26,726 nt of DNA from Chara braunii (GCA_003427395.1 BFEA01000163.1:294323-321048); one strand, 5' to 3'; positions 1 through 9,523 are shown, counted from the stretch's first letter. Notes: generated by a model from the letters alone, not told the origin. Made by a program: numbers and translations.

Positions 1-430
1 TTAGTGTATGTGAGCTCATGTGTGTGATTTTCTTTCAAATTCTTCATCTTCCACTTGTTTTCTCACTTGGGTGTGAATCGCAACTTCTATCTTGGGGTAA
101 TGTAGTGTTTGAGTAGTGTAGTGTGCTTGTTTTGTCCATTATTTCCCTCCCATGTGAATCGCAACTTTCCTCCTAGTGTTTGTGAGCTCATGTGTGTGAT
201 TTTCTTTCTTATTCTTCATCTTTCACTTATTTTCTCGCTTGGGTGTGAATCGCAACTTCTATCTTGGTGTAATGTAGTGTTTGAGTAGTGTAGTGTACTT
301 GTTTTGTCCATTATTTCTCTCCCATGTGAATCGCAACTTTCGTCCTAGTGTATGTGAGCTTATGTGTGTGATTTTCTCTCTCATTCTTCATCTTTCACTT
401 GTTTTCTCACTTGTTTTCTCACTTTTTTTC
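1..430. repeat. 172-bp satellite array 1 (partial)
   Basis: About 2.5 tandem units of a 172-bp repeat. The anchor TGTGAGCTCATGTGTGTGA recurs near 11, 183 and 355, exactly 172 bp apart. Units also share AATCGCAACTTCTATCTTGG and GTAGTGTAGTG. The array runs off the left edge of the window and breaks into a T-rich stretch and TTTTTTTCAG at 422-432. It is the same family as the arrays near 17836-20080 and 24195-25400 but a distinct subtype (GTGTGATTTTC instead of GTGTGTTTTTC). No coding function is seen; short ORFs here are chance. Confidence 0.9.
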
Positions 431-954
431 AGGGAATCGCAACTTTCCCTGAAAATTTTGCGGCCGCCGCCTTTTTTTTTTCCCCCTTTGGGCCGTAAGC
501 TTGCGGCGCCAAATGTTTTTTTTGAGGTATTTTGGGGGTGGCGCTGAGGGTGCCCGGGTACCTGCCCGGGGGGGTCACCCGGTCGGGCGCCCTGGGCGCC
601 CTTCCGGACGATCTGGGGGGGGCGGGCGCCCAGGCTGGAAAGCTAGACTTGATTGTAAGATTCAGCAACTCAAGCAGTCACAACTGAGCCTCATAGGTGG
701 CAGAACCACTGGGGCAGAGACTGTAAAAGTCGGCGATAATTAATTGGATGCTAGGAACTAAGAATATATCTTAATTTTATGTGTGGTGGACTTCTTTTAT
801 ATCTTTGCTTCTAAACTAGTAGCCAAATGATTCAATATTAACTAAATGTAACATACAGAAATTGAGTATAACTGCATTCTTGATTTTGTATTGTTTGATA
901 TTTTTTATGATACATGTTTCCTAATCATCTTCTTGTCTGTTTATGTTTTTGCAG
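431..954. other. GC-rich then AT-rich non-coding stretch
   Basis: No supportable gene. Positions about 455-640 are strongly GC-rich, with short palindromes such as GGGTGCCCGGGTACCTGCCC and GGGCGCCCTGGGCGCCC. Positions 740-950 are AT-rich and end in a pyrimidine stretch and TTTTTGCAG at 946-954, a good 3' splice site for the exon that follows. An upstream exon of that gene must lie here or to the left, because the exon at 955 begins with one base of a split codon. I could not identify it: a candidate donor near 723 gives only a short, unconvincing frame. Confidence 0.5.
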
Positions 955-1210
955 TTATGAAGCAAATGTTGGATTCCAAACTGCTACAAGTGTTCACAAT
1001 GACCGAGAACTGTTGACCAGGTTCAGTAGAAAAGAAGAACCGTGAAGAGATATTTCTCGACACAAACATACTGATCGCTACGTTCTCAACCGACAAAGAC
1101 TTGAGGATGCGCACTTCTGGTGGAGAGTTTCATTGTTTCTACAGTCACATGCCTCACATTTGATTCCTCATATCAATTTCGCGCTGCCTATTAATAAAAG
1201 TTTATATGAG
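955..1210 (+). pseudogene. Internal exon of Cys-rich/chromodomain gene, with a premature stop
   Basis: An open frame read from 956 begins YEANVGFQTATSVHNDRELL and continues through RQRLEDAHFWWRVSLFLQ to INKSLYE. It is bounded by TTTTTGCAG at 954 and the donor GAG|GTAATC at 1211. One TGA at 1043-1045 interrupts it. A CGA to TGA change would explain this (CpG decay, inference), and the frame is otherwise uninterrupted on both sides. The exon ends in phase 0, and the exon at 2391 also starts in phase 0. There is no start codon, so the gene is 5'-incomplete here. The composition (Trp, His, Arg rich, few low-complexity stretches) is protein-like, unlike the surrounding intron DNA. I do not recognise a named domain in this part. 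Confidence 0.6.
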
Positions 1211-2390
1211 GTAATCAAATACTTTATTTGATCCCACATATCTACGCTACTGGACCCACATGGCCGGACCACGCAAGCCTAGGCGATTGGGTCCCACCTA
1301 CCCCTAAGGTAATCGGGCAACTCATGTTGGATTTTTTTCATTTTGAGTGACAATATTTTTCTTTTTTTCAAATATAAAGGTTGTGCAGACTGAGGTATAG
1401 GCAAGCTCTACCCTGATGACCAATGCTATAATCACACTCCGATGACATGTCCACGACAAAGCGAGGCATTCCAAGGTGGGAGACTCCCAATTGTACCGTC
1501 CCTCAGCGACCCCCCCCCCCTCCCCCACCAACTGTGTATGTTGTAAGCACAGTCAGTAGGATGCTCAATGGGCAAGACCACCCATACAACATCGACACAA
1601 CCTTATGGTCGTTCCCTTGTGGGTACCTGGTCGGGGATGCAAATGCGTTGAAGTCCAATATGGCAGATTTCGACCATGACACTCATTTGAGTCAGCCAAA
1701 ACTTGATCCCGCAGCTTGTGTCTTGCGACACAGAAACCTGTAGAACACAGACGCCCGACCAACTAGGTTGCTGCATATTTTAATTACTTCTGAAATCTAC
1801 AGTCTATATTTTTTTTGCAGGTTGTGGGGAGGTGTGTGGGTTAGCGGCCTGGATTTCATATGATTGAAGAGATTGTAGTGACTAAGTCTTCATTGGTCTT
1901 CTTCTTTCTTTAGAAAAATAAATTATATAAATTTTTTTTTTTTTTTGAATTTCATAACGAAATTTGGAATAACCATCTACCAAAATTATTTGCATTGTAC
2001 ATCTTGCATGACATAGTATTTGAGGGTGATGTTTTTGAAAGTATTTTTTGGGGGGGGCTCAAAGTCCGGGATCAAACCTTTGCAGACCACACGACTGGGT
2101 GTTTCAAGCAAGTAGAATGCTGGTCCGACCATGGTCGGGCTGACTTCCTTTTAGTGTACTCACATATGTTGATCATCAGTGCATTTGCATACGATGCTTA
2201 CAGTTACTCTCTCTCTTGCTGTTTTTCTTTGCTTGTTTACTTCATGAATTGCTTAGCACTTGATAATGGTCTATGAGCAGCTCTTTCTATCGAAGTCTCT
2301 CCCACTCTTTGTCTCTACTTGCTCAATGGTTATCTATTTGGAGTCTTTCTTTTTCTACTTACTGACTTTTTTTTTTTTTTTTTTTAACAG
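1211..2390 (+). other. Intron 1 of the Cys-rich/chromodomain gene
   Basis: The stretch starts GTAATC and ends in a long T run plus AACAG, so it has standard GT...AG borders. Both flanking exon ends are phase 0. Inside there is no supportable gene. It holds C and G homopolymers (near 1510 and 2050), T runs, and two segments with a GATCCCG or GGGATCAAACC core near 1705 and 2069 that resemble a pol III B-box on opposite strands. A palindrome CCGACCATGGTCGG lies near 2125. The 98-codon frame at 1447-1743 crosses a C run and is not taken as coding. Confidence 0.55.
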
Positions 2391-2768
2391 GTCCAAGAAC
2401 CTTTTTGGTTCCATTTATTGGAAGAAGCTCACAATCATCCACGAGTTTGCAACGAGTACTTGTGCGGAAAATATTGTCATGTGGATGGTCACTTCAAAGT
2501 TTGTCGTAGTAGATGCGCAAACCAAAATTTTGAATTGTACCACACCGCGATCGGCAACATAGTGAAAGGTTGTCCAAAGACACCTGTGAACAACACTCAA
2601 TGGTGTGCAACCCATTGTTCATCATCAAGAAATCAGAGAAAAGATGTATTGAACAAAGGTCAACTGCACACTGAGATTGTTGAGCCAATCGCTTCTCGTA
2701 CTCGGTTGAAGTTATCCATTCGCATGAAGGATGCAGAATGCATCATCAAGTCTGCAATTTTCAACAAG
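2391..2768 (+). pseudogene. Exon: cysteine-rich zinc-binding-like module and first half of chromodomain
   Basis: A 126-codon exon in one open frame, bounded by (T)nAACAG at 2390 and donor AAG|GTAAAT at 2769. It starts VQEPFWFHLLEEAHNHPRVC. Nine Cys/His ligands fit CX4CX3CX8CX3CX18CX10CX2HC (exon residues 20, 25, 29, 38, 42, 61, 72, 75, 76), with the core CGKYCHVDGHFKVCRSRC and later KGCPKTPVNNTQWCATHC. The ending 'C..P.....WC..HC' recalls cysteine clusters attached to eukaryotic transposase-like proteins (CxC modules of KDZ-type elements); that link is from memory and tentative. The last residues, MKDAECIIKSAIFNK, fit the first strand of a chromodomain that finishes on the next exon. No stop or frameshift occurs here. 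This is the best-preserved part of the gene. Confidence 0.7.
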
Positions 2769-2912
2769 GTAAATTAAATGACCTCTTGTCTTAACCAAAT
2801 CTGAAATTTGTTAAAAGTGCGTGCAAATGTTCCGAACGGGCTGATTTTCACCTGTCCGACGGTGCCCGTGTGGCTTGCCTACTTTAATACTTTTATTTTT
2901 CTAGGAAGATTG

Positions 2913-2954
2913 TCATGCCTGACCATTCCTGCCCCGTCGGGCACTCAGGCATGA
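2913..2954. repeat. Perfect 10-bp inverted repeat (hairpin)
   Basis: TCATGCCTGA at 2913-2922 is the exact inverse of TCAGGCATGA at 2945-2954, with 22 bases between. A third related piece, CCCGGGCATGAAAAA, follows near 2983. This may be the terminal part of a small inverted-repeat element inside intron 2; no target duplication was identified. Confidence 0.6.
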
Positions 2955-3084
2955 TGTTCGGGAGGGTCCGATGCCTGAAGTACCCGGGCATGAAAAAAAA
3001 AAAAAAAACAAAGACTTTTTTTTTTTTTCCCTTCAAGAAGACCCAAAATCTGGGATCAGTTTTCCTTTTAGAGTCAGCTGTCAA

Positions 3085-3116
3085 GGGGGGGNGGGGGNGG
3101 GGGGGGGGGGGGGGGG
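3085..3116. repeat. Poly-G run with unresolved bases
   Basis: About 30 consecutive G with N at 3092 and 3098. The true length is uncertain because homopolymers of this size are commonly miscounted. It could form G-quadruplex structure. Reading frames across it are not reliable. Confidence 0.85.
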
Positions 3117-3989
3117 AGAGGAAAGGGGTATAAATTAATTTTAAAGGGGCTAAAGGGGTTTAGAGAGGGGTGCCTTAGTGTGATTCTGTTTTATTTTTCA
3201 TCTCCGATTCTGTGAGGAATTATGATGTGACCCTCATCCAAAAGTCGTTTGTATTACAATCTACACAACAATTTTTTTTCCGGTTTTTTTTTTTTTGAAT
3301 TTATTATTAGTATTATTTTTTGCACCGGGACTGCTTGGGGATCATGCCTGGCGAGGCCCATGGAAAAATAACCTAGCTATTTTTTGCATTTTGTAATTAG
3401 CTGCTAATCTGGGTCAGATATTTAAAAATTAAAATACTCCATAGAACAAATATTATATTATTCTCGGATTGTTCTTCCTGTTATCTACTGCACTGATTGA
3501 TTGAGATATTGTTTGTAGGGTCTCTGTCGCTAATCCAATATTTGTACCTGCGCGGCGCCCTAGCCTTTATACTAAGGGGGTTCCAACCAAATCTCCTTTG
3601 AAGCTTGAAGTGACTTCATTTAGGTTAGGTTGTGCAACCAAATTGTAGTTGTGCACGACGGAAAAGTAATCCGGAAGAGTTAGACAGGAAGAGGGATGTG
3701 GGTACAACATAGTGAAATCAACGGTATGTGCAACATGCAAAGCTGAGTCGGTGTTGCTGTGGAAAGGGTGCTTGTAGTCCTGATGCCGAGTCAGGCCGGA
3801 AGTTAGTGAGGGCGGGCTACATGGTGGTTTAGCCTTGCTATCGTCACTGGATTATTCAAGTGCCTTGTACCCATATTGCTGATTTAACTATTTTCTTTAA
3901 ACACTCAAGAGAGAAAGATTAACGTATTTCTATTGATTTTGTGATGTTGTGATGTTGTGATGTTGTGCTGTTATGTATTTGCTCTGCAG

Positions 3990-4211
3990 AAATTGTGGTA
4001 TCTTGTAAAATGGAAAAATACTCCATACTCGAAGTCTCTTTGGTGTATGGAGGATGAGTTTTCGGGGACTGGTGATGAAAACGTCATCAATAAGTTCAAG
4101 GAAGCGGAACTGCCAATGGACTTCTCCGATGGAGAACCACTTGAGCCTGATCTGCCAAGCTGCAAAGATGAGAAAAAAAATGCTGCCCTAAGAACCGGGG
4201 CACGACAGTGA
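3990..4211 (+). pseudogene. Last visible exon: second half of chromodomain-like fold and acidic tail
   Basis: Follows the acceptor TGCTCTGCAG at 3989 in phase 0, matching the exon that ends at 2768. It reads KLWYLVKWKNTPYSKSLWCM then EDEF, a clear match to the chromodomain core 'YLVKWKGY....TWEPE'. Together with MKDAECIIKSAIFNK from the previous exon it makes one fold cut by an intron. By this alignment two of the three methyl-lysine cage aromatics are replaced (Cys and Thr), and the Trp of LVKW is kept. An acidic segment (MDFSDGEPLEPDLPSC) follows, then a Lys-rich stretch and TGA at 4209. The frame stays open and basic beyond this TGA to about 4300 (KPRQRAFRQKKGRTAPC), so the stop may be another decay event. 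Directly downstream lies retroelement sequence. Confidence 0.65.
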
Positions 4212-4406
4212 TGGAATGCCAAACCTCGGCAGCGAGCCTTCCGACAGAAGAAAGGCAGAACGGCACCCTGTAGGAAAATGTCAGGTGGGTTGCCCCGACT
4301 AATATAAGACGGGAAAATATGGAAATAAGCGAAAATGAGAGGGACCTTAGGGCCCGGGGATTAGGGAAGCTATGAACAACCGGCCGTTTCGCAAAAAAAA
4401 ATTTCC
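4212..4406. other. Junction between the chromodomain exon and the Ty3 gag
   Basis: Bases 4212-4300 keep an open, Arg/Lys-rich frame continuing from the exon. Several stops then follow before the gag frame opens at 4407. I see no LTR, no obvious primer-binding site and no TG...CA boundary here. The retroelement therefore seems joined to the gene without its 5' LTR, or its 5' end is too decayed to recognise. The exact breakpoint is not determined. Confidence 0.4.
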
Positions 4407-5711
4407 ATGTGCAGGGTAGGTAAAGGAATGACGTTAGAAAAAGAGGCCGAAGGGTTGCGGAGCAAAGGGAGTCAGGGCACGGATAAGGGCGTGGAACGGA
4501 ACGAAGGGTCGATAAGGGACCGAGAGTCAAGAAAACCAGAAGGCGTCAGGGAAGACAAGGCGGATCTTTCAACAGGGGAAAGTTTGGGGAAAGCCGGGGG
4601 AAGCAAAAGAGGACCCCAGGAAAATAAGGAAGAAAGAGAGATGATGACTGAGAACGAAAGAGACCTTCCGAGAGAAGGGTCACGAGAAGAACGTAGGGTC
4701 AGCCAGGGCGAAGTCAGGCACGGAGGGAAAGATAATAGCCATAGGGGAACACCCAACAAAAAAGGGAAGGAAAAGGGGGACTCGCCGGCCGTAGAGGCGA
4801 AAAAGGCTATGACCCCACCTGCTATAGACAGTGGTGCTAGTCGTTTGCCCGCCACGCCAAAAGTGACCTAGGGGTGCGACGAACTTTGGAGTCTCAGAGA
4901 AAGGGTGTTCGGATGGTTTGATCCGGAGGGTACGCCAAAGACCGGGGAAAAGCAAAGGGACAGTAAGGAAGGGGATGAGACCAGTACGGTCGGTGAAGCA
5001 GGTAGCTTCGAGGGAGGTCTCAAGAGGATAGTAGTCACCCTCACTCGAGCTCTGAATAAGAATCAGGGGTATCTCGCGGATGCCAAAAAGAAACTCACTT
5101 TCGACGGGGCTAACATTACGGAGTTCCTGACAGACTACGAGAACGTGGCGGCCTTGTTGAAATGGAGTGAGAAAGAAAAAATTGATCATTTAGGGCAGCA
5201 TGTGTCGCTAAGCTTAGGAAGGGACATTATGGTCATCGTCGCCGCTAGCGGATCTTGGAAAGAAACCCGAAACGAGATGATGAGGAAATAACTAAAGGCA
5301 GAGAAAATGGCGACAGAAGTTGAGTTGGCAGTGGTCCAAAGGAAGAACTATGTGACTTACAACGACTTCCTGAGGGCATTAACTCTAGTGGCATTGTGGA
5401 TTCTCGGGGTAACAGACCGTATAATGAGTAAGTATTTCCTCAGGCAGTTCTCCGAATTCGACAAGGATAAGATTTTGTCAGCCTACCAGCAGACCAGTAA
5501 GTTTGAGTACACAATGGATGTGGACTTCAGCACGGTAACGGACCTCGCAGAAAAGACAGTGGTGACTGCAACGCTAGCCCTTCTTATGGAAGGAGAGGTT
5601 ATAGACTTGATCGGAAAAACGGGGGATAAGGTGAAGAAGGGGATAGAAAACCTGCATGAACGGGTGCTCGGGGTTGATAACAAGATAGAAAGAGTGAAAA
5701 ATGCGCACTAG
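4407..5711 (+). pseudogene. gag: Ty3/Gypsy gag remnant (N-terminal and capsid part)
   Basis: One reading frame runs from 4407 to 5711, broken by TAG at 4869 and TAA at 5289. The first 150 codons are a charged, low-complexity Lys/Glu/Arg/Gly region. From about 5094 a capsid-like segment begins with KLTFDGANITEFLTDYENVA, the 'FDG..I..FL..YE' start typical of Ty3/Gypsy gag, followed by hydrophobic and helical sequence. The frame ends at TAG/TAA 5709-5714, and the zinc knuckle continues in another frame, so a small indel lies near 5711. The product would form the virus-like particle of the element and bind its RNA. It cannot be made as one protein from this copy. Confidence 0.75.
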
Positions 5712-5713
5712 TA

Positions 5714-6936
5714 ATGCAGTCGCAAGTATTCCGACCCGCCCTCCCGCCCCAAGAGGCCGTAGTTCCGGCAGCAGTAGCGAATCGAGGGTATGGCAGGAGA
5801 GATACGACCAATGAGCAATGCAAGTATTGCACAATGGTCGGACATTTCGTGCGGACCTGCCCAAGACTCAACCATGATATTATGAGACAAAGATGCAGCA
5901 GGTCCCTTAAAGGTGAAATTTTCGGACCTCAGGGAGAACACATAAACTGGAATTCGCCAGGAGGGATGCAGCGTGCCGTTATCATCTTGAATAACCTGGA
6001 TTTAGCTGCCGTAGAAACCGAGACGGTAACTGACATTGTCTGGGAGCAACCGAGGGGACGCTGACCACAAGCCAATTTCATCTTAGAAGGTGATGGACAG
6101 GATAGAGTGAACATCACCACCTGGCGGGCAGGGGCCGAAAAAAAGCTTATTCGAGATACGGTAATGGAAGAGGTCGCGGGGACTAGCGCAAATCAAGGAG
6201 AAACCGAGACCAAGGAGCCGGAGAGAGTCTACAGAAAAGCAAGGGAAGAGAAGCCGATAGACAAAGCAGTGGCGGCAAAGAAGAAATTCAGGTACCAAAT
6301 TCCGATCCTGACTATGCCAGAAATCGACGATACTCTTAGCAAACTGCTAGGTACCATGGTATCAGTATCCTTTCAGACCATGTTGCAAGCAAGCCCGAGA
6401 TTACTTAAGGGACTCAGGCAATTACTAACGCGCCGACACGTAGAGGTAGAGGAGGCCCCGAAACCACAGGAGCAGGAAACGGAAGAGGTTGAGGCACCGC
6501 AAGGGGTCTCCAACCTCCAGAGGATCCCAGGGGATCTGGAGGACCTGAAAAAGGCCTTTGCAGACATCCGCCTAAGCCTAACGGACAGAGGGGGTGGTGA
6601 AATCATGAGGGCACCACCCGGGACGAAGCTTAGCTTTCATGCATTGCCCGTAGGAAAGTTGAAAGTCCAGACCGGAACCCACCATACAGATGCATTAGTG
6701 GACGGTGGTGCGGAAATAACCCTCATACGACGAGACTTCGCAATAATTACGGGTTGTACAGTAAACAAAGAGGCGACGGGGAGTATCCGGGGAGCCGGCG
6801 GGGAAATTCACTTTGCAGGGTACGTCATGAAATGCGCAGTCAAGGCAGGAATCAATCTGGTATTTCCAGCGGATGACCGTGATGGAAGAAATGGACCATG
6901 ACATAATTCTCGGGAGACTTGGTGCGTCAACGTAGA
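5714..6936 (+). pseudogene. Nucleocapsid zinc knuckle and aspartic protease remnant
   Basis: The frame 5714-6901 is broken once by TGA at 6062 (possibly from CGA). A CCHC zinc knuckle, CKYCTMVGHFVRTC (CX2CX4HX4C), lies at 5819-5860. A variable Glu-rich linker (about 6440-6510) follows. The protease core is at about 6605-6936 with ALVDGGAEITLIRRDFA, where the active-site Asp codon is at 6701. The usual triad is DSG or DTG; here it is DGG. The second protease signature, DIILGR, is at 6900-6917 but in a different frame, so a short frameshifted interval lies around 6870-6930. A DGG triad would not be expected to have normal catalytic activity unless the family uses it; I cannot tell which. Confidence 0.8.
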
Positions 6937-6937
6937 G

Positions 6938-7420
6938 ATGATAGGTATGCATCTGCATGATGGCACGTACATGGTGGATATAGAGGACCCTGTGACCGGC
7001 CACGGAGAACTCTTCCGACTCCTTGGGACCGGAGGGGATCCTCCGAAGGGCAAATTGGCAACCTGGTCGCCAACGTTCGAAGTTAGTGCGAGAAAAGGGG
7101 CATTTGCCTGGATGGAAGGTATGAGGGAAAGAGTGGAGATCAAGATGGGGCTACCTCTAAAGAAAAGGAGACAAGAGGACGAGGTCCTAGGGGTTATGGT
7201 GGCAGAGAAGGAGTCGGAAGTCGAACTTGGAGCCAGCCTGCCAAAGCCGAAGGAAGGCCGGAAGGAAACGTCGGAGGTAGTGCTCGAAATCCCAGACTTG
7301 TTAGAGCTCGTTAAGGCTATCAAGTACCAAAAAGTGGAAGTGGACCCGGCAGTGCTTGCCAAATTCGAAGATGAGGTCCGAAAGGGCTACTGTCTGAATG
7401 GAAAGAAAGTCAGTATTTAG
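6938..7420 (+). pseudogene. Linker between protease and reverse transcriptase
   Basis: An open frame of about 160 codons in the same frame as the zinc-knuckle segment. It is rich in Lys, Glu and Val, with ESEVELGASLPKPKEGRK and VEIKMGLPLKKRRQEDEV. It ends at TAG 7418. A segment of changed frame carries TIPEGNVRKYKPVGKK (about 7465-7530) into the RT region. Linkers like this are poorly conserved, and I recognise no separate domain. It belongs to the polyprotein by position, strand and codon character. Confidence 0.6.
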
Positions 7421-7500
7421 CCCCGCATCATGGAGGTAGCAAGGACGATCCCAACAGTTCATTTTTTAGGAGAACGATCCCAGAAGGGAACGTTCGAAAG

Positions 7501-8580
7501 TACAAACCAGTAGGGAAGAAAACCAAGCTGGTCTCAATCCTAGTGGAAACATCAAGGGAAGAGGCCATGGAAAATGAGGAAGAAATCCTGCGGGTAATAA
7601 GGGAAAGGCGAGCAGCGGAAGGGCATCAGATACCTGATGAGGTGGCAGACACCATGAAAATAGGGGTAGATGGGTTCCTAACGGTGGAAGAAACCCAACT
7701 GATAAGGAAAGCGTGTCAGGAGTTCCATTTGGCTTTTGCCTTCAATGACCACCAGAAAGGCCGATTGGACGCAAAGCTAATTCCCCCCGTTAGGATCCAC
7801 ACGGTGAAACACGAATGCTGGAATGATAAGGGACCTGCCTACGAGTTCGGAATAGCGGCGGAAGTCACTAAACTGCTTAGAGCCATGATTCGTTCGTGGC
7901 CGAACCCACCGAATTCCCCTACAGGAACAAATGGTTCGTTTTTCGGAAGTCCAACAAGACGCTCAGATGGATCCAGGACTTGCAGAAGATGAATGCGGTA
8001 ACAATCCGGGATGCGGGATCGCTTCCACAAGCCGACCTACTAGCAGAATCCCATTGCCGGACGGAGCATGTACTCCTTGATAGATTTATACTCAAGGTAT
8101 GACCAACTGTCACTCGACGCTAGGGACAAACTATACATTGCCATGCACACCCCGATAGAACAGCTGTAGATGCAAGTGACCCCTATGGGCTTTACAAACG
8201 TTGCGGCAGAGGCGCAGAGGAGAATGCTTGCGGTCGCAGAGGACATTTTCTCGGAGAAATGTGAGCCGTACATAGACGACAATCCCATAAAAGGCGTGTA
8301 GAACAAGGATGAGACAGAGGTCCAGCCGGGCATACGAAAGTTCGTCTGGGATCATCTACAGGATATCAAGGATCTGCTCCAGCGATTCCTTGTGCATAGT
8401 ATCACCACAAGCGGACCAAAGAGCATCCTGGTGGTCCCAGAGGTGACTATACTGAGGTTTCGCTGTGGGGCCTATGAAAGGAAACCTGACCCGGCCAAGA
8501 CGGATAAGATCTCTCAATGGCCAATGCCCTTGTATACCACAACGGAAGTACGAGCCTTCCTAGGAGTGGTTGGATTCTGA
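7501..8580 (+). pseudogene. Ty3/Gypsy reverse transcriptase remnant
   Basis: The RT is spread over three frames. The first part (7501-7890) has GFLTVEETQLIRKACQEF and KLIPPVRIHTVKHECW. The second (7896-8102) has FPYRNKWFVFRKSNKTLRW and DLQKMNAVT, matching RT motifs 1-2. The third has YSLIDLYSRYDQLSLD, with the first catalytic Asp codon at 8083, then VTPMGFTN and the catalytic box YIDD at 8269-8280. Stops TAG 8167, TAG 8299 and TGA 8578 interrupt the third frame. Frame changes fall near 7885 and 8050; the latter looks like one extra base. Catalytic residues are retained, but the gene cannot encode a complete enzyme. The thumb region includes FLGVVGF and RIFIKGFAKIAEPI. Confidence 0.88.
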
Positions 8581-9436
8581 AGGATCTTTATTAAAGGCTT
8601 TGCCAAAATAGCTGAGCCCATCCGCGCAATGATTAGGGAAGGAGGGACCATGGAGTGGACCGAGGATAGGGAGGCGGCAGTCCAGATTTTCAAAGACATA
8701 TTGTCCTCCAATCAAGTCACCTTGGCAGCACCTTGCTTCAATGACGAAGTAGGACGACCCTTTATCTTGGAAACAGACGGAGGACCATTGGCAGTAGGGG
8801 GAGTCCTGATACAAAGGAGCGAGGAGGGCAAGGAGAGGCCTATCAGATTTGAGAGTAGGACCCTAAATTCGGCAGAACAGCGATACTCACAGTTCAAGAA
8901 AAAAGTCTTAGTCATTCTACGTTGCCTTAAGACCTTTCAGGCATACCTATTCGGAAGACGATTTATCCTGAGAATCGATTCGACCAATGTCGCCGGGGCA
9001 TTAAAGAACTACAAGCCTATAGACCCGACCGTTGGGAGATGGATAGGGCTTTATATGGCAATTCGACTACAAGGTCGAGCGAATTGCGGGGCTCCGAAAC
9101 AGGGCAGACGAGCTAAGTCGGTTTCGCATCGCGCCGGAGGGAGTAGAGGATGCGGAGCCAATCGACGCTTTCCTGGAGTACGAAGGGGGGACCCTTATCG
9201 TAGATAACGAGATGGCAGGCGCCGCTCCTACAATGGGCCAACTTCCGATTCAGACCCTCGAAAAGGGTGCATCTATCGTAGTTGCGGAACTCAGGGAAGG
9301 GCCCGTCACCACGGTAAGACGCAAAGATGAGAAGGATTCGTGGGGAGCAACGATCGGGCCGAAAGAGGAGCTGATGACAATGGTCGTTGAAGGGGGTCGG
9401 GATGCTGTGATGTGCCTAGTAAAGACTTGGACGTGA
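8581..9436 (+). pseudogene. Ty3/Gypsy RNase H remnant and connection region
   Basis: Open frame 8629-9207, preceded in frame by RIFIKGFAKIAEPIRAM from the RT connection. RNase H starts at PFILETDGGPLAVGGVLIQ, whose first catalytic Asp is in 'ETD'. The segment SAEQRYSQFKKKVLVI has Lys (codon 8902) where Ty3/Gypsy RNases H normally carry the catalytic Glu ('KKEVLAI'). FILRIDSTN holds the third acidic residue. Near 9045 the frame shifts: WQFDYKVERIAGLRNRADEL, the typical RNase H end, continues in the frame of 9212-9436. That frame ends at TGA 9434. The Glu to Lys change alone would be expected to kill RNase H activity, independent of the frameshift. Confidence 0.85.
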
Positions 9437-9523
9437 AGGGAGCGGTAGTACCTAGTGAGTAAGGCTAAGGAAAAGCAAGATACCAATCAGGAGGGATAAT
9501 AATTCTTCCTTGTACAAATGTAT

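Larger units (their letters stand above)
2769..3989 (+). other. Intron 2 of the Cys-rich/chromodomain gene
   Basis: GTAAAT at the 5' end and TGCTCTGCAG at the 3' end; both flanking exons are in phase 0. It contains a 10-bp inverted repeat (2913-2922 and 2945-2954), adjacent A and T runs near 2992-3028, and a G run with two unresolved bases (3085-3116). Near 3937-3965 the motif GTGATGTT repeats in short tandem. No other coding frame is supportable, and no RNA gene was recognised. Confidence 0.55.

Noticed and set aside
1447-1743. 98-codon + strand ORF with a Pro run
   Set aside because: It crosses a C homopolymer inside intron 1 and has no domain; the exon joins at 1210 and 2391 already explain the gene.
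4096-5189. Long minus-strand ORFs opposite gag
   Set aside because: Shadows of the purine-rich gag strand; Ser/Leu/Phe rich with no domain, and gag motifs are on the + strand.
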